NCBI RefSeq assembly: GCF_900103365.1
Contig: NZ_LT629703.1
Location: 5,814,501-5,878,500 of the forward strand
Source of the DNA: Afipia sp. GAS231
GTDB lineage: Bacteria; Pseudomonadota; Alphaproteobacteria; Rhizobiales; Xanthobacteraceae
Direction of reading: 5' to 3'
DNA length: 64,000 nucleotides
Below, piece by piece: positions 9,237 to 19,040 of the stretch. The translations under genes were made by a program, and so were the position numbers. The notes below the pieces were generated by a model. It was not told the DNA's origin, made no database searches, and worked only from the letters and a program-made list of their open reading frames with translations. Every line of letters starts with the position of its first letter. Within the stretch, counting starts at the first letter, position 1.

Positions 9237-9686
9237 TCAACTAGCTGCCTTGGGTGGGGTGCGGAATCCGATGGCCAGCCGGTTATAGGCATTCATCAGC
9301 CCGATCGCGATCGTCAGGTCGGCCAGTTCCTTCTCAGAGAACGCCGCCGACGCAGACTCGAATTCGCCATCCGGTATAGCGGTGTCGGCGACGCGCGTGA
9401 CTGTTTCAGCCCAAGCCAGAGCCGCACGTTCGCGTGAGTCGAACAGGGAGCCTGCCTCGCGCCAGGCAGGGATGAGCACCAGCTTTTCGACGGCCAAGCC
9501 GCCCTTAAGCAGGTCGCGAGAATGCATGTCGATGCAATAGGCACAGCCGTTGATCTGCGAGACGCGCAGATAGACCTGATTGACGAGCTGAGCGGGCAAA
9601 TTCGATTGAGCGATATAGGCGTAAACGCCGCCAAGGGTCTTTACGCCGACCGGAGCAATGGTGGCGTAGTTCAAACGTTGGGTCAT
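9237..9686 (-). CDS. Carboxymuconolactone decarboxylase / AhpD-like alkylhydroperoxidase
   Basis: 149-aa helical protein of the AhpD/CMD superfamily. The redox centre C48-x-x-C51-x-x-x-H55 (GCAYCIDMH) is the AhpD-type peroxidase motif, so a disulfide-based peroxidase or reductase role is more likely than decarboxylation. Of two in-frame ATGs, the second (9686) is chosen because AAGGA lies 6 nt before it, while it abuts the first. It lies in the leftward redox cluster. Confidence 0.85.
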   Translation of the reverse strand: MTQRLNYATIAPVGVKTLGGVYAYIAQSNLPAQLVNQVYLRVSQINGCAYCIDMHSRDLLKGGLAVEKLVLIPAWREAGSLFDSRERAALAWAETVTRVADTAIPDGEFESASAAFSEKELADLTIAIGLMNAYNRLAIGFRTPPKAAS

Positions 9687-9839
9687 GGACATTCCTTAAG
9701 GTCGGATTAGATAACGCCAGCGTTTTAGGCGAACCAACCGGTTCTGGCGGGCGGACGACTGGGCGGATTCACCACACAACCGATCTCCCGAAAGTTCGAC
9801 GAGGCTGGTGTGAAACGTGACCGGTGCTGGTCAGAAGAG

Positions 9840-10457
9840 TTACGCGAACGCGAGCACGTCCGAAATCGGCCGACGCGGCTTCTGCGGCCAATTCGCCTCC
9901 GTCGGATAGCCGACGGCAACGAGGAGTGCCGGGACCTCATGATCGGTGAGACTAAACTCACGTGACACGCCGACCGGATCAAACCCGATCATCGGCGTAG
10001 TGCCCAGACCCATCGCCTGCGCGGCGTGAATCAGTCCGCTTGCGCCAAAGGTCGCCGATCGAATTGCCTCATCGCGCTGGGTCTGAGGCTTCTCGAAGTA
10101 AAGCGATTTTGCTGCGGCTTCCCAACCCGGCACCATCTCGACAGGCATGAAACCGGCCGCAACCGAGCCCGCCAGTCGATCAGCCATCACGTCAGCCACG
10201 GCTAGTTCACCGACCATGATGAACGTGACGGCAGCTTCGGTAACCTTGGGCTGATCAGCCGCAACCGCCCGCAGCCTTGCTTTGGCTTCCGGCGACCGCA
10301 CCGCTATGAAGCGCCAATTCTGCAGGTGGAACGCGGTCGGGGAGAATGTCGCCAGGCGCACCAGCTCACGAATGTCATCGTCGGGAATGCTTTTCGACGC
10401 ATCGTAAAGGTTGGTGGTTTTCTGGCGCTCGATTGCTTCAATCACAGAGGTATTCAT
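9840..10457 (-). CDS. Nitroreductase-family flavoprotein
   Basis: About 205-aa FMN-dependent NAD(P)H oxidoreductase. Family features are the early arginine region with LVRLATFSPTAFHLQNWRFIAV (FMN phosphate and ring contacts), SGLIHAAQAMGLGTTPMIGF, and the C-terminal YPTEANWPQKPRRP segment typical of this subfamily. The start at MNTSVIEAIE is supported by GAAAGGA upstream; the longer open frame has no ribosome site. It lies 80 bp after the quinone oxidoreductase on the same strand. Probable substrates are quinones, nitroaromatics or other electrophiles. Confidence 0.88.
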   Translation of the reverse strand: MNTSVIEAIERQKTTNLYDASKSIPDDDIRELVRLATFSPTAFHLQNWRFIAVRSPEAKARLRAVAADQPKVTEAAVTFIMVGELAVADVMADRLAGSVAAGFMPVEMVPGWEAAAKSLYFEKPQTQRDEAIRSATFGASGLIHAAQAMGLGTTPMIGFDPVGVSREFSLTDHEVPALLVAVGYPTEANWPQKPRRPISDVLAFA

Positions 10458-10537
10458 CGCGTTGTTCCTTTCGTTGAGCATTGTTTCGTGGATCGGGGCC
10501 GCGCGCGTCTCCGGACGTCGCGGCGCATGAGATTTGA

Positions 10538-11539
10538 TCAAGGGAGGTCGGCGGCCGTGACACGCAGCACTGCCGCGCCGGCGGTTCGGCGCTCTTCGAG
10601 ATCATGGTGAGCCTCGATCAGCTGGCTGAACGGATAAAGATTGCTGGGATCGACCTTGAGAATTCCCGTCGCGATCGCGTCGAAGAGGTCGGCTGCGGCG
10701 ATCGCCAGATCTTCCGCAGTGGACGTATAATGAGGGAGAATGGGCCACGTCAGATAAAGCGCGCGTGGCGCCAACTCGAATGGGTCCACCGGTTCCGGGA
10801 ACCCAGACGCCTTCCCGAATTGCACAAGCGTTCCGCGCGGCCTGAGAACTGCCAGCGACCCACGGAACGTATCCGCGCCGACGGAGTCGAAAACAGCTGC
10901 CACGCCATTGCCTGCGGTGAACGCGAGCGCATCGGCGACGAAGTCCTCGGAGGAATAATTGATGACGTGGTCGCAGCCGGCATGACGCGCAAGCTTCGCC
11001 TTAGCGTCGCTGGACACTGTGCCGATCACCTTTAGACCAAGTGCTTTCGCCCATTGAACGAAAATCTGGCCTACACCGCCCGCTGCTGCATGATACAGAA
11101 CGGTGTCACCGGGTCGGAGCTCGAGCACCTCTTTGAGCAGATAGCGAGCGGTGAGCCCCTTTAGAAAGGCACTGGCTGCCTGGTCGTCAGAAACACCTGC
11201 CGGAATGCGGACAAGCCGGTCTGCGGGATGCAAACGGGCCGTAGCGTAGGCGCCAAATGCGATATCGCCATAGACGACGCGGTCACCCACGCTGACGTTC
11301 TTGACGTTTTTGCCAACGGCTTCGACTACCCCGGCGGCCTCGTCGCCGATGATCGCTGGAAAGGCGGGGACCGGAAGAGTACCTCTACGATAATAAACGT
11401 CGACGAAGTTGAGACCTATGACGGTGTTGCGGATCAATGCTTCATCGTCGCCCGGCTCACCCACGACGATGTCCTCGAACCTCAGGACTTCGGGAGGACC
11501 ATACTCGTGAATACGGGCGACTCTCGCGGTGGTTGGCAT
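10538..11539 (-). CDS. NADPH:quinone oxidoreductase, zinc-free MDR family
   Basis: 333-aa medium-chain dehydrogenase/reductase. IGDEAAGVVEAVG, GDRVVYG and the Rossmann motif HAAAGGVGQIFVQWAKALG are clear, and the zinc-ligand cysteines of true alcohol dehydrogenases are absent, matching the QOR subgroup. NYSSEDF follows the pattern of NADPH-dependent QORs. GAAAGGCG precedes the ATG at 11539. It probably reduces quinones or enals in the same detoxification cluster as its neighbours. Confidence 0.9.
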   Translation of the reverse strand: MPTTARVARIHEYGPPEVLRFEDIVVGEPGDDEALIRNTVIGLNFVDVYYRRGTLPVPAFPAIIGDEAAGVVEAVGKNVKNVSVGDRVVYGDIAFGAYATARLHPADRLVRIPAGVSDDQAASAFLKGLTARYLLKEVLELRPGDTVLYHAAAGGVGQIFVQWAKALGLKVIGTVSSDAKAKLARHAGCDHVINYSSEDFVADALAFTAGNGVAAVFDSVGADTFRGSLAVLRPRGTLVQFGKASGFPEPVDPFELAPRALYLTWPILPHYTSTAEDLAIAAADLFDAIATGILKVDPSNLYPFSQLIEAHHDLEERRTAGAAVLRVTAADLP

Positions 11540-11676
11540 GACATTTCGCCTTTCAAAGCGCCAGCGATCATCGTTCGCCTGCTCGCAGAGCGGCGCGCAT
11601 GTCACTTGGCAGTTGGTGGAGGATGGTCGCGACCGGTGCGATCTGCCCCAAGGCGGATGACCGGCCGCGACATCGT

Positions 11677-12816
11677 CTAAAGTTTGATACGACGTCCGCT
11701 GGCTGACGAGACCGCTGCCTGTTCAAGCAGCCGCTGCAGGAAGAGGGCGTCTTCGAAGCTGGGCACGGTTCGCGAGCCGCTTGCGAGATCGCGGGCGTGA
11801 ACCTCGAAGAGATCGGCGAGTTCCAGCACGCCGCTAGGAAGATCAGAGGGTGGCAGCCAGTTGTACGATGCGGGCACTGCGAGTGGCGCCATCCTGGTGT
11901 CCGCTACGCGGGCACCGAATAGTTTATATTCTTCGCCCACGTCCCCGAACGCCGAGGTGTTGGTGATCTGCAAGTCACCATCTTCACCCGTGATATCGAT
12001 CTGAACGCCGGTGCCATGATGCTTCCCGCCCTCGATATGAACGGCGAACACGGCTCCGCTTGCGAGGATGCCTTGCAGCAGCAATTGATCCGGAACCTTC
12101 GTGCTGATCTCCTCGCCCGTTTCGACGATTGTGATTTGCGGCCACTGGTTGACAGAAACGGCCGAGATCTCAGTCGGACGGCCTACGATCGAGAACAGCG
12201 GGTCCATCAAGTGCGCGCCGAAAATCGAGGTAACGCCCATGAAATTTTCCGGGAAGGCGCTCCAACGAAGCGCCTTGCTGCGATTTTTGCCGAAACCGCT
12301 CACCGTCACATGCATCCTGACCGAGCGCACACGACCGACGTAGCCATCGCCGAGAAGATCCTTCAGATAGCGCAGCCCCGGCGCGAACCGGCGTTGGGTG
12401 CCGAGAATGGTTTGCACACCAGCTTTTGCCGCAAGGTCGACCAGTTCAGCCGAGGTCTTCGAGTCCGGCGTCAAGGGCCACTCGCAGTACACGGTCTTCC
12501 CCGCAGCGATCGCTGCGCGTACCGCTTCCTCGTGCTGCGGACCTGTCGTGAGCACGAGGACGATGTCGACGTCTGGATGGCGAACCAATTCATCGATCGA
12601 TCCGACGACATGCCGGATACCGAAGGTGTCCGCCGCAGACTGCGCGGCGTCGCGACGCTGGCTGTAGACAGCCGCCATTTCATATTGCGGCATAAGGCTG
12701 AGCACGCGAACGGGGCCGTTCAAGGCCCAGTTTCCGATGCCGATCAGGCCAACACGGATGATCGTGTGGTTGGCACAGGGGGCACGGCTGTCGGCTATCG
12801 TCGATGAGGTGGACAT
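11677..12816 (-). CDS. Gfo/Idh/MocA-family oxidoreductase, Gal80-like EWP variant
   Basis: 379-aa protein with an N-terminal Rossmann domain (VGLIGIGNWALNGPV) and a C-terminal alpha/beta domain. In most members the catalytic lysine lies in an EKP motif; here the motif is CEWPL, with Trp in place of Lys. The same change occurs in Gal80-like proteins, which bind NAD(P) but are not standard dehydrogenases. A sensor-like or altered catalytic role is possible. AGGAGA supports the start. It is the first gene of the leftward redox run and diverges from the LysR gene. Confidence 0.85.
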   Translation of the reverse strand: MSTSSTIADSRAPCANHTIIRVGLIGIGNWALNGPVRVLSLMPQYEMAAVYSQRRDAAQSAADTFGIRHVVGSIDELVRHPDVDIVLVLTTGPQHEEAVRAAIAAGKTVYCEWPLTPDSKTSAELVDLAAKAGVQTILGTQRRFAPGLRYLKDLLGDGYVGRVRSVRMHVTVSGFGKNRSKALRWSAFPENFMGVTSIFGAHLMDPLFSIVGRPTEISAVSVNQWPQITIVETGEEISTKVPDQLLLQGILASGAVFAVHIEGGKHHGTGVQIDITGEDGDLQITNTSAFGDVGEEYKLFGARVADTRMAPLAVPASYNWLPPSDLPSGVLELADLFEVHARDLASGSRTVPSFEDALFLQRLLEQAAVSSASGRRIKL

Positions 12817-12842
12817 GGGCTTCTCCTGCTTGTTGAAGCCAA

Positions 12843-12868
12843 TATCGATTGCTTTTGTCTCGTTGATA
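12843..12868. promoter_or_regulatory. Possible LysR operator in divergent promoter
   Basis: An imperfect inverted repeat, TATCGATTG (12843-12851) and CGTTGATA (12861-12868), lies in the 93-bp gap between the Gfo/Idh/MocA gene and the LysR gene. Position and dyad form suit a LysR-type binding site, but no experiment supports it. Confidence 0.35.
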
Positions 12869-12909
12869 ATTAGGCTATTCTCGATTGGACCTTTCGGGAT
12901 TTGCGAGAA

Positions 12910-13791
12910 ATGGACACCCTGGAAGCCCTCCGCCTGTACGTAACTATCGCTGAGACCGGCAGCTTTTCAGCCGCCGCCCGCCAAGTGTCTGTTTCGACCT
13001 CAACGGTGACGGTCGCACTTCAGCAGTTGGAAGAACAGGCGCGTGTTACTCTGATCACACGATCGACCCGCAGATTGAGCTTCACGTTCGAAGGGCGGCG
13101 TTTTCTCGCCGATGCCAGAAAGCTCTTGGCAGACTGGGACGCATCCATCGCCGGGGTTCAGGATGGGCCCTTGCGCGGCCCAATCCGGATGACGGCCACG
13201 CAAGATTTTGGCCGGACCGAAGTAGCGCCGCTGATCGATCGCTTCCTCGACTTACACCCCGCCGTACAAATTGCGCTGCACTTGTCCGACGGTGTCGTCG
13301 ATCTCGTGGAGCAGGACATTGACCTGGCACTCCGCAATGGCCCCTTGGTGGATTCGGCTCTCAAGGCCCGACTGATGCTTCGAGGGCGCCGCGTGGTGTG
13401 CGCCGCGCCATCCTATTGGGCAAACCATGCTGCACCCAATCACCCAGATGACCTGGCCGCGCACAATTGCCTCGTCCACCCGCGCCCTGGATCGACCTTT
13501 TCTTCGTGGTCTTTCACCGTCGAGGGACGACCGGTTACGGTTCGTGTTGCGGGCAATCGCGTTGCCAACGATGGCGGCGTTCTTCGCCGATGGGCGCTCG
13601 ACGGCCACGGCGTCGTCATGCGAAACGATCTGGATATCCGCAAGGAGCTTGCCTCTGGCGCACTTGTCACCGCTCTCGACACGTTCGTGACTTCCAACGC
13701 CAATCTGTACGCCGTCACCGCAGGCAGCGTCTCCAGTCAGCGTGTGCGAACGTTGATCGATTTCCTGGCGAAGAATCTGATCGCGGACTGA
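12910..13791 (+). CDS. LysR-family transcriptional regulator
   Basis: 293-aa LysR-type regulator. The N-terminal winged helix-turn-helix (GSFSAAARQVSVSTSTVTVALQQLEE) is followed by an effector-binding domain (FLDLHPAVQIAL, DLALRNGPL). ATG 12910 is preferred to an in-frame TTG three codons earlier. It is divergent from the five-gene redox run and is the natural candidate for its control; the inverted repeat between them could be its site. Effector unknown. Confidence 0.9.
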   Translation: MDTLEALRLYVTIAETGSFSAAARQVSVSTSTVTVALQQLEEQARVTLITRSTRRLSFTFEGRRFLADARKLLADWDASIAGVQDGPLRGPIRMTATQDFGRTEVAPLIDRFLDLHPAVQIALHLSDGVVDLVEQDIDLALRNGPLVDSALKARLMLRGRRVVCAAPSYWANHAAPNHPDDLAAHNCLVHPRPGSTFSSWSFTVEGRPVTVRVAGNRVANDGGVLRRWALDGHGVVMRNDLDIRKELASGALVTALDTFVTSNANLYAVTAGSVSSQRVRTLIDFLAKNLIAD

Positions 13792-13979
13792 CCTTTCCGG
13801 TGCCGCTTTAACGACATTGCTCGCAAATCCCGAAAAGTCCTGTCGACATTCATCCGATTATCATCGTCGCGACAATGCGCGATATCCCACGTGCACCAGA
13901 AACGACGGGCGGAGCCGCCGCCTTCGGTCTCTGGTCTGCTCACGGCTGTGAGCGTGAATCGAGATGAAGGACGCCCGTG

Positions 13980-14759
13980 ATGAAAAAGATCCCCGTCTAT
14001 GTGAACCCGTACGATAAGGTCCATTTTGGACCATCGACTGTCATGACTCTGCACCGCTTCGGCATTTTCGATCCCGACGTCGCGCGCAGGGTCCCGACGC
14101 TGTCGCCTTTTTCTGCGAAGCTGACAGCTCATCTTCGTTTCCAAGAAATCCCCTTCGAACCCGTCGCTGAGCAGAGCGTTGGCAATGCGCCGCGTGGAAA
14201 GGTGCCTTTCATCACGGTCGATGGCGTGAAAGTCGCCGATTCCGACCTGGTCATCGGCTTTCTGAAGACCGCCTTTCCAGATCCCGACGCCGGTTTGAGT
14301 GACCATCAGCGCGCTGTCGGCCACCTCGTCCAGCGTACGTTGGAGGACCACCTCTATTGGATCGCCCTGATCTACGAGTTCTACGATCAGGAAGGTTCGG
14401 ACTGGTTCTTCGAGCATGCCTTCGGCGGAATGGGCCCCGGCCTTCAGGGGCTGCGGGACGACATGGAAGACCGCACCTACAAGCAGGGCACCGCGCGTTA
14501 TACCCCCGACGAAATCGTGGACAAGGCGTCCAAGGACCTCGCGGCCGTCGCCGAAATTCTGGGCGAAAATCGCTATCTTCTCGGGACCGACCGGCCGACG
14601 TCTTTTGACGCGGTCGTCTTCGGAATGACTATCCTGGTCTATCAGCTCCGCGAGATGCATCCCAGGCTGACCGACTACGCCCGAAGCCTGCCGAACCTCA
14701 CAAAGTACATCGGCAATTTGCTTACCGAGTTCTTCCCCGACCTCGATCGCGACTTCTAG
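13980..14759 (+). CDS. Glutathione S-transferase-like protein (FAXC/metaxin type)
   Basis: 259-aa protein with a thioredoxin-like N-terminal half (SPFSAKLTAHLRFQEIPFE, then RGKVPFITVDGVKVADSDLVIGFL) and a helical C-terminal half (RPTSFDAVVFGM). This order resembles the failed-axon-connections/Tom37 branch of the GST superfamily more than classical GSTs. ATG 13980 is chosen, with GAAGGA upstream. The broken aldehyde dehydrogenase follows 54 bp later, so it may have been the first gene of a detoxification operon. Confidence 0.75.
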   Translation: MKKIPVYVNPYDKVHFGPSTVMTLHRFGIFDPDVARRVPTLSPFSAKLTAHLRFQEIPFEPVAEQSVGNAPRGKVPFITVDGVKVADSDLVIGFLKTAFPDPDAGLSDHQRAVGHLVQRTLEDHLYWIALIYEFYDQEGSDWFFEHAFGGMGPGLQGLRDDMEDRTYKQGTARYTPDEIVDKASKDLAAVAEILGENRYLLGTDRPTSFDAVVFGMTILVYQLREMHPRLTDYARSLPNLTKYIGNLLTEFFPDLDRDF

Positions 14760-14813
14760 GTCTATTGCCTAGAGTTTGCGGAGTCCTGGCTATTATTTGA
14801 AGGAAACACGCTC

Positions 14814-16290
14814 ATGGTCGAGCAATCCGTTCCGGCTGACTCCGTGTCAGCGCTTCGCGAGAGTGCTCTCGCAGCCGCCGGCGTCCGCGGCATTTTTACA
14901 AACCTGATCGACGGAAAGAGTGTCAGTGCTCGCAACACCCTGGATGTTCTTGATCCCGCCACCGGCGAGCTGCTCGCCAAAGTGCCCGACATTGAGCGCG
15001 ACGGAATGGATGCAGCGTTCGCGGCCGCCCGCCGAGCCTTTTCCTCGTGGAGCAAACTGACCTGGGAGGCGCGACGATCGATCCTCGAGAAGGCGTTCGA
15101 GAATGTCAAAGCGCATCGTGAAGAGCTCGTCACCCTCCTCATGGCCGAGGGAGGGCGCCCGAGAAGCCTGGCGTTGTGGGAAGTCGCGGCTGTTTTGGAT
15201 GACTTCGCGCCGAGCGTTCTCGCGCAAAGCCTTCCCGACGTGGAAACAACCCAACCGGGCGTTGGCCGGGTCACCCGGCACTATGCGCCCCTCGGCGTCG
15301 TCGCGGCCATCAGTCCCTGGAATCTCCCGTTACTTCTGTCGTACGACAAGGTCGTTCCTGCCTGATGGCGGGCAACACAGTCGTCCTGAAGCCGTCCTTC
15401 TACACACCGCTGACCGTGTTGCGCGTCGCGGAACTGGTGCGGGACATTCTCCCCGCCGGCATCCTGAACGTGGTGACTGGAGGCGACAATGTGGGCCCCT
15501 GGATGACGTCCCACCCCGAAGCCGACAAGATCTCGTTCACGGGCTCCACTCAGACCGGCCGGCGGGTTTTCGAGTCCGCCTCCCAGACGCTGAAGCACCT
15601 GACCCTCGAGTTGGGCGGCAATGACGCCAGGATTGTGCTGCCGGACGTCGACGTTGATGCGGCGATCGCTCCCATTTTTTGGGGGATGTTCTTGGTAAAC
15701 GGTCAAGGTTGCATCACCATCAAGCGGCTGTTGGTGCATGAAAGCCGCTACGACGAAGTGGCCGCGGCGCTCTCGAAATTTGCCGCCGAGCAAGTCCCGG
15801 GCGATGGATTCGATCCCGCCACCACGATCGGGCCCATCCAAAACCGAGCGCAACTTCTGCGGCTGCAGGCGACCTGGGCATTCAAAAAGATGGCGTCGCC
15901 GTTCTTTACCGCGGCGATGAGATCGAAGGGAAAGGCAACTTCTTTCCAGTCACGATCCTCGACAACCCGTCCCCCCACGCCGACTACGCGAAGCTCGAAA
16001 ACTTCGGTCCTCTGAGGTCGCTGATCAAGTACGGCACCATCGACGAGGCGATCGAGATCGCCAATTCCACAGACTACGGGCTTGGGGGATCGGTTTGGGG
16101 CCGCGACCCGGCCGAGCTGGACGCGGTCGCTCATCGGATGGAGGCCGGGACCGTTTGGATCAACCAGCACTTGGTCGTAAATCCGAACGTGCCGTTCGGC
16201 GGTAACAAGGACTCGGGCTTTGGCGTGCAGTATGGCGCCGAAGGCCTGAAGGAATATTGTTACTTGCGCGTGATTTCAGCCAAGACCTGA
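14814..16290 (+). pseudogene. Aldehyde dehydrogenase, two frameshifts
   Basis: A complete aldehyde dehydrogenase can be read only by changing frame twice. The N-terminal part ends in PWNLPLLLSYDKVVPA then stop; the expected LMAGNTVVLKP follows directly after adding one C at about 15361. The middle part has the catalytic glutamate (LELGGND) and cysteine (NGQGC). It drifts out of frame near 15885 in an AAAAAG run where one G seems missing. The third frame then continues with FGPLRSLIKYGTIDEA to VPFGGNKDSGFG and a stop at 16288. Both changes are one-base losses. It is either a decayed gene or an assembly error. AAGGA precedes the ATG. Confidence 0.85.
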
Positions 16291-16422
16291 GGTCCATATC
16301 TGCGATTTGGCGTGAACTGCAACCGTCCTATCGGTTCACGCCAACGCCAAATCCCGCCCTATTTCAGCCCTCCCTCGCGCCAGCAATTGAAGCGGCCGGG
16401 AGATCGACCAGGAGAAAACCAA

Positions 16423-18041
16423 ATGACCTCAGTGTCGGATACCTTTGACTACATCGTAGTGGGAGCAGGCAGCGCCGGCTGCGTCGTGGCCAGCCGCTTG
16501 GTCAAAGACCATGGGGCGACGGTGTTGCTTTTGGAGGCCGGGCCGCTCGACGACAATATGCTGATCCACATGCCCGCTGGCGCCGTCAAAATCGTGTTCG
16601 GCAAATCGCCCTACATCAAGCGCTACACTTCGACGCCCCAGCCCGCGCTCGAGGGGCGGGCCGTTGACATCATGCAAGGGAACGTCGTTGGCGGGGGAAG
16701 CTCGGTCAACGCCATGACCTACGCCCGCGGCTCCAGGACGACTATGACCGTTGGAACACGTTATCCGGCGATGCCGGCTGGGGCTGGGACGACCTGGTCC
16801 CCTACTTCCGCAAGCAGGAGGGCAACGTCAGGCTGGAGAACGCCGCGCACAGTGGAGACGGGCCTCTCAAGGTTTCCGACCCGGCATACATCTCCGAGGC
16901 CGCCAACATCTTCATCCGGACGCTGCAAAAACTGAAAGTCCCTTTCACCGACGATTTCACGGGCGGTCAGCTGCACGGCGTGGGGTACGAACAATCGACG
17001 ACCTTTCGAGGAAAACGCCGCAGCTCGGCGGACTCGTTCTTGAGGCCGGTGATCGGCGATGAGCGGTTGACCCTGGTTACCGAAGCGAGGGCCAACCGGG
17101 TGCTGTTCGACGGTCAGCGGGCGACCGGGATCGAATACGTCAAAGACGGGAAGGTCCATCAGGCGAAGGCGACGCATGAAGTCGTCTTGACGGCCGGGGC
17201 GTTCGCCACGCCCAAGCTCCTGATGCTTTCAGGGGTCGGACCCGCCGATCACCTGGCCCAGTTCGACATCCCAGTCGTAGCCGACCTACCCGGCGTCGGC
17301 CAGAATCTGCAAGATCACAACGAAGTTTTTCTGTCGCTTTCGACGAAGCGCCCGGTTGGTTATTTCGGCGAGGACGCAGGGATCAAGCTGATCCGGAACG
17401 TCATTCAGTATTCCGCTTTTGGCACAGGCCCTATCGCTTCCACGGGATCCGAGACGATGGCGTTCGTCAATTTGGACGATCCCGCCGGGCCGCCCAATAT
17501 CCAAATCTATTGCATTGGTCTGATGTGGCCGACACTGACGGTGAAGCCACGCAACGCCGTTACGCTTCTCGCCAATTTGGTTCGCCCGCTTTCCTACGGG
17601 TCAGTCCGCTTGAAGTCGGTCCTTCCAGAGGATGACGCTGAGGTCGATCCGAATTGGATGAGCGATCCGGAGGACACGCGACGCCGATTGAAGGCGCTAA
17701 AGTATCTCCGGACGATCGTCGCAACAGCACCGTTCATTGACATCGTGGAAGAAGAGCTGTCGCCGGGACAGGCAATAACGGACGACGCGGAGCTCGTCGA
17801 ATACATGAAAGCGACGACGCAGAGCAACTTTCACCCGGTCGGCACCTGCCGAATGGGCAGGGCGGAAGACCCCACGACCGTGGTCACGCCCGACTTGCGG
17901 GTCAAGGGGATAGACTGCCTTCGGGTCATGGACGCTTCCATTATGCCCAGGATCACGAACGCCACCGTCATGGCGGTCGCCGACAAGGGCGTCGATCTTC
18001 TGACTGGGACCTACACAGGGCGCGTTGCCGCCGCGCAGTAA
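16423..18041 (+). pseudogene. GMC-family FAD alcohol oxidoreductase, one frameshift
   Basis: Choline dehydrogenase-like GMC oxidoreductase of about 540 aa when the frame is repaired. The N-terminal dinucleotide-binding motif VVGAGSAGCVVASRL and NVVGGGSSVNAMTYARGS are in the first frame. After a missing G near 16735 the expected RDDYDRWN continues in another frame. It runs to the C-terminal FHPVGTCRMG and MDASIMPRITNAT, which carry the catalytic His and Asn regions. GGAGAAAACCAA precedes the ATG. With the aldehyde dehydrogenase it would oxidise an alcohol to an acid. The single-base loss matches the kind seen in its neighbour. Confidence 0.85.
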
Positions 18042-18249
18042 CCGGACGCCTTAGCCCTAGAAGCTCGCGAAAATTTCGGTCGAGGCGACGGCCTAGTTGG
18101 TATGGCTGATCATCGAAAGGTGTCCAGGCAAGCGCCGGTGGCCATCGATCCTCGATTTAATGCCGATCCACCAGTTTCATCGATCGCGGCAGCGCGAGGC
18201 AGAGTACCGCCTCGCGCTTCCATGCAGTGAAGTAGCCGCCGGCGGCAGT

Positions 18250-18372
18250 CTACGGCGCCGTGCGGATCGCTGCGACGATCGCCTCGGCCTTGGCGAACAG
18301 GGCCGGGTCGATAACTAGGCCGGAGGCGGCGACGTTGTCGTCGAGTTGAGCTGGCCGGCTCAATTCGCGGAA
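18250..18372 (-). pseudogene. C-terminal relic, possibly aldo/keto reductase
   Basis: A short frame ending in TAG reads SRPAQLDDNVAASGLVIDPALFAKAEAIV, like the cofactor-binding C-terminus of aldo/keto reductases. Nothing upstream continues the domain. I take it as a gene remnant at the edge of the mobile region; the assignment is from general resemblance only. Confidence 0.35.
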
Positions 18373-18718
18373 TGAGCGGTTATGGAACGGGCGGTTATGG
18401 CGCAAAACAGCGGTCGCTATCGTCAATGAATGAGCGCTGGAGGCGCCCGGACGCCGCCCCTTCAACGAAGGGGTGGACGAAGAGCGCTAAGTCGCAAGCC
18501 GGGGAATCGTCTGACACCGGCGCGACGGGCACCCGACCAACGACCGGAAAAAAACCGGACCCATGTGCATTAATCGTAGGCTTCTTGAGCCGTGTGCACA
18601 TGGGGCCGGTCTGATTGTCGCCGCGGTTTTCGGCCAGAGACATCTTGCGATGCGTCAAGCTCACCAGCGATGGTGGTCGCGATACTGCGGCGGCTTTGGC
18701 CTGCGGAAAACCGCGCGC
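18373..18718. other. Gene-free scrambled DNA
   Basis: About 345 bases with no credible gene. Motifs GCGGTTATGGAAC (18379) and GCGCAAAACAGCGGTCG (18401) resemble short stretches just outside the IS1182 pair (22831-22870), suggesting rearranged fragments of one original sequence. Confidence 0.35.
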
Positions 18719-18802
18719 TTACTTCTTCATCTTCTTGGTCTTCTTCGCGACTTTCTTGGTCGCCTTGGCAGTCTTCTTTGCTTTCTTCGCTTTCTTTGCC
18801 AT
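18719..18802 (-). CDS. 27-aa Lys/Ala-rich histone H1-like peptide
   Basis: A very short frame reads MAKKAKKAKKTAKATKKVAK then KTKKMKK and TAA: 15 of 27 residues are lysine. A strong ribosome site, CGAGGAAG, lies just before the ATG. It resembles the lysine-rich H1-like tails and small basic proteins common in Bradyrhizobium, and could bind nucleic acid or be a shortened copy of a longer family member. It may be missed by standard gene finders because of its length. Confidence 0.6.
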   Translation of the reverse strand: MAKKAKKAKKTAKATKKVAKKTKKMKK

Positions 18803-19040
18803 GTCTTCCTCGTGGGGTTGGCTGGCTTTACGAATGTGCGGACGCTGCGAACCAGCGCGCGCGCCATCAAGCTAACACGAAACTAGCAAAAACTATACCA
18901 CGTTAGATTAACGCGCGTCCTTGAGCGTTGCAGTCTTGCGATTATGAGCGGCGCAGACGTCCCGCGCTACGCGCGGGCTACGCGATGTCAGCGATGGTGG
19001 CGATGATGCTCCACGATTCGTCGATAACCACCGGCGGCTG

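Noticed and set aside
18563..18906. Overlapping plus-strand frames of about 86-107 codons
   Set aside because: They are antisense to the Lys-rich peptide; their Phe/Leu-rich runs are simply the complement of its lysine codons.
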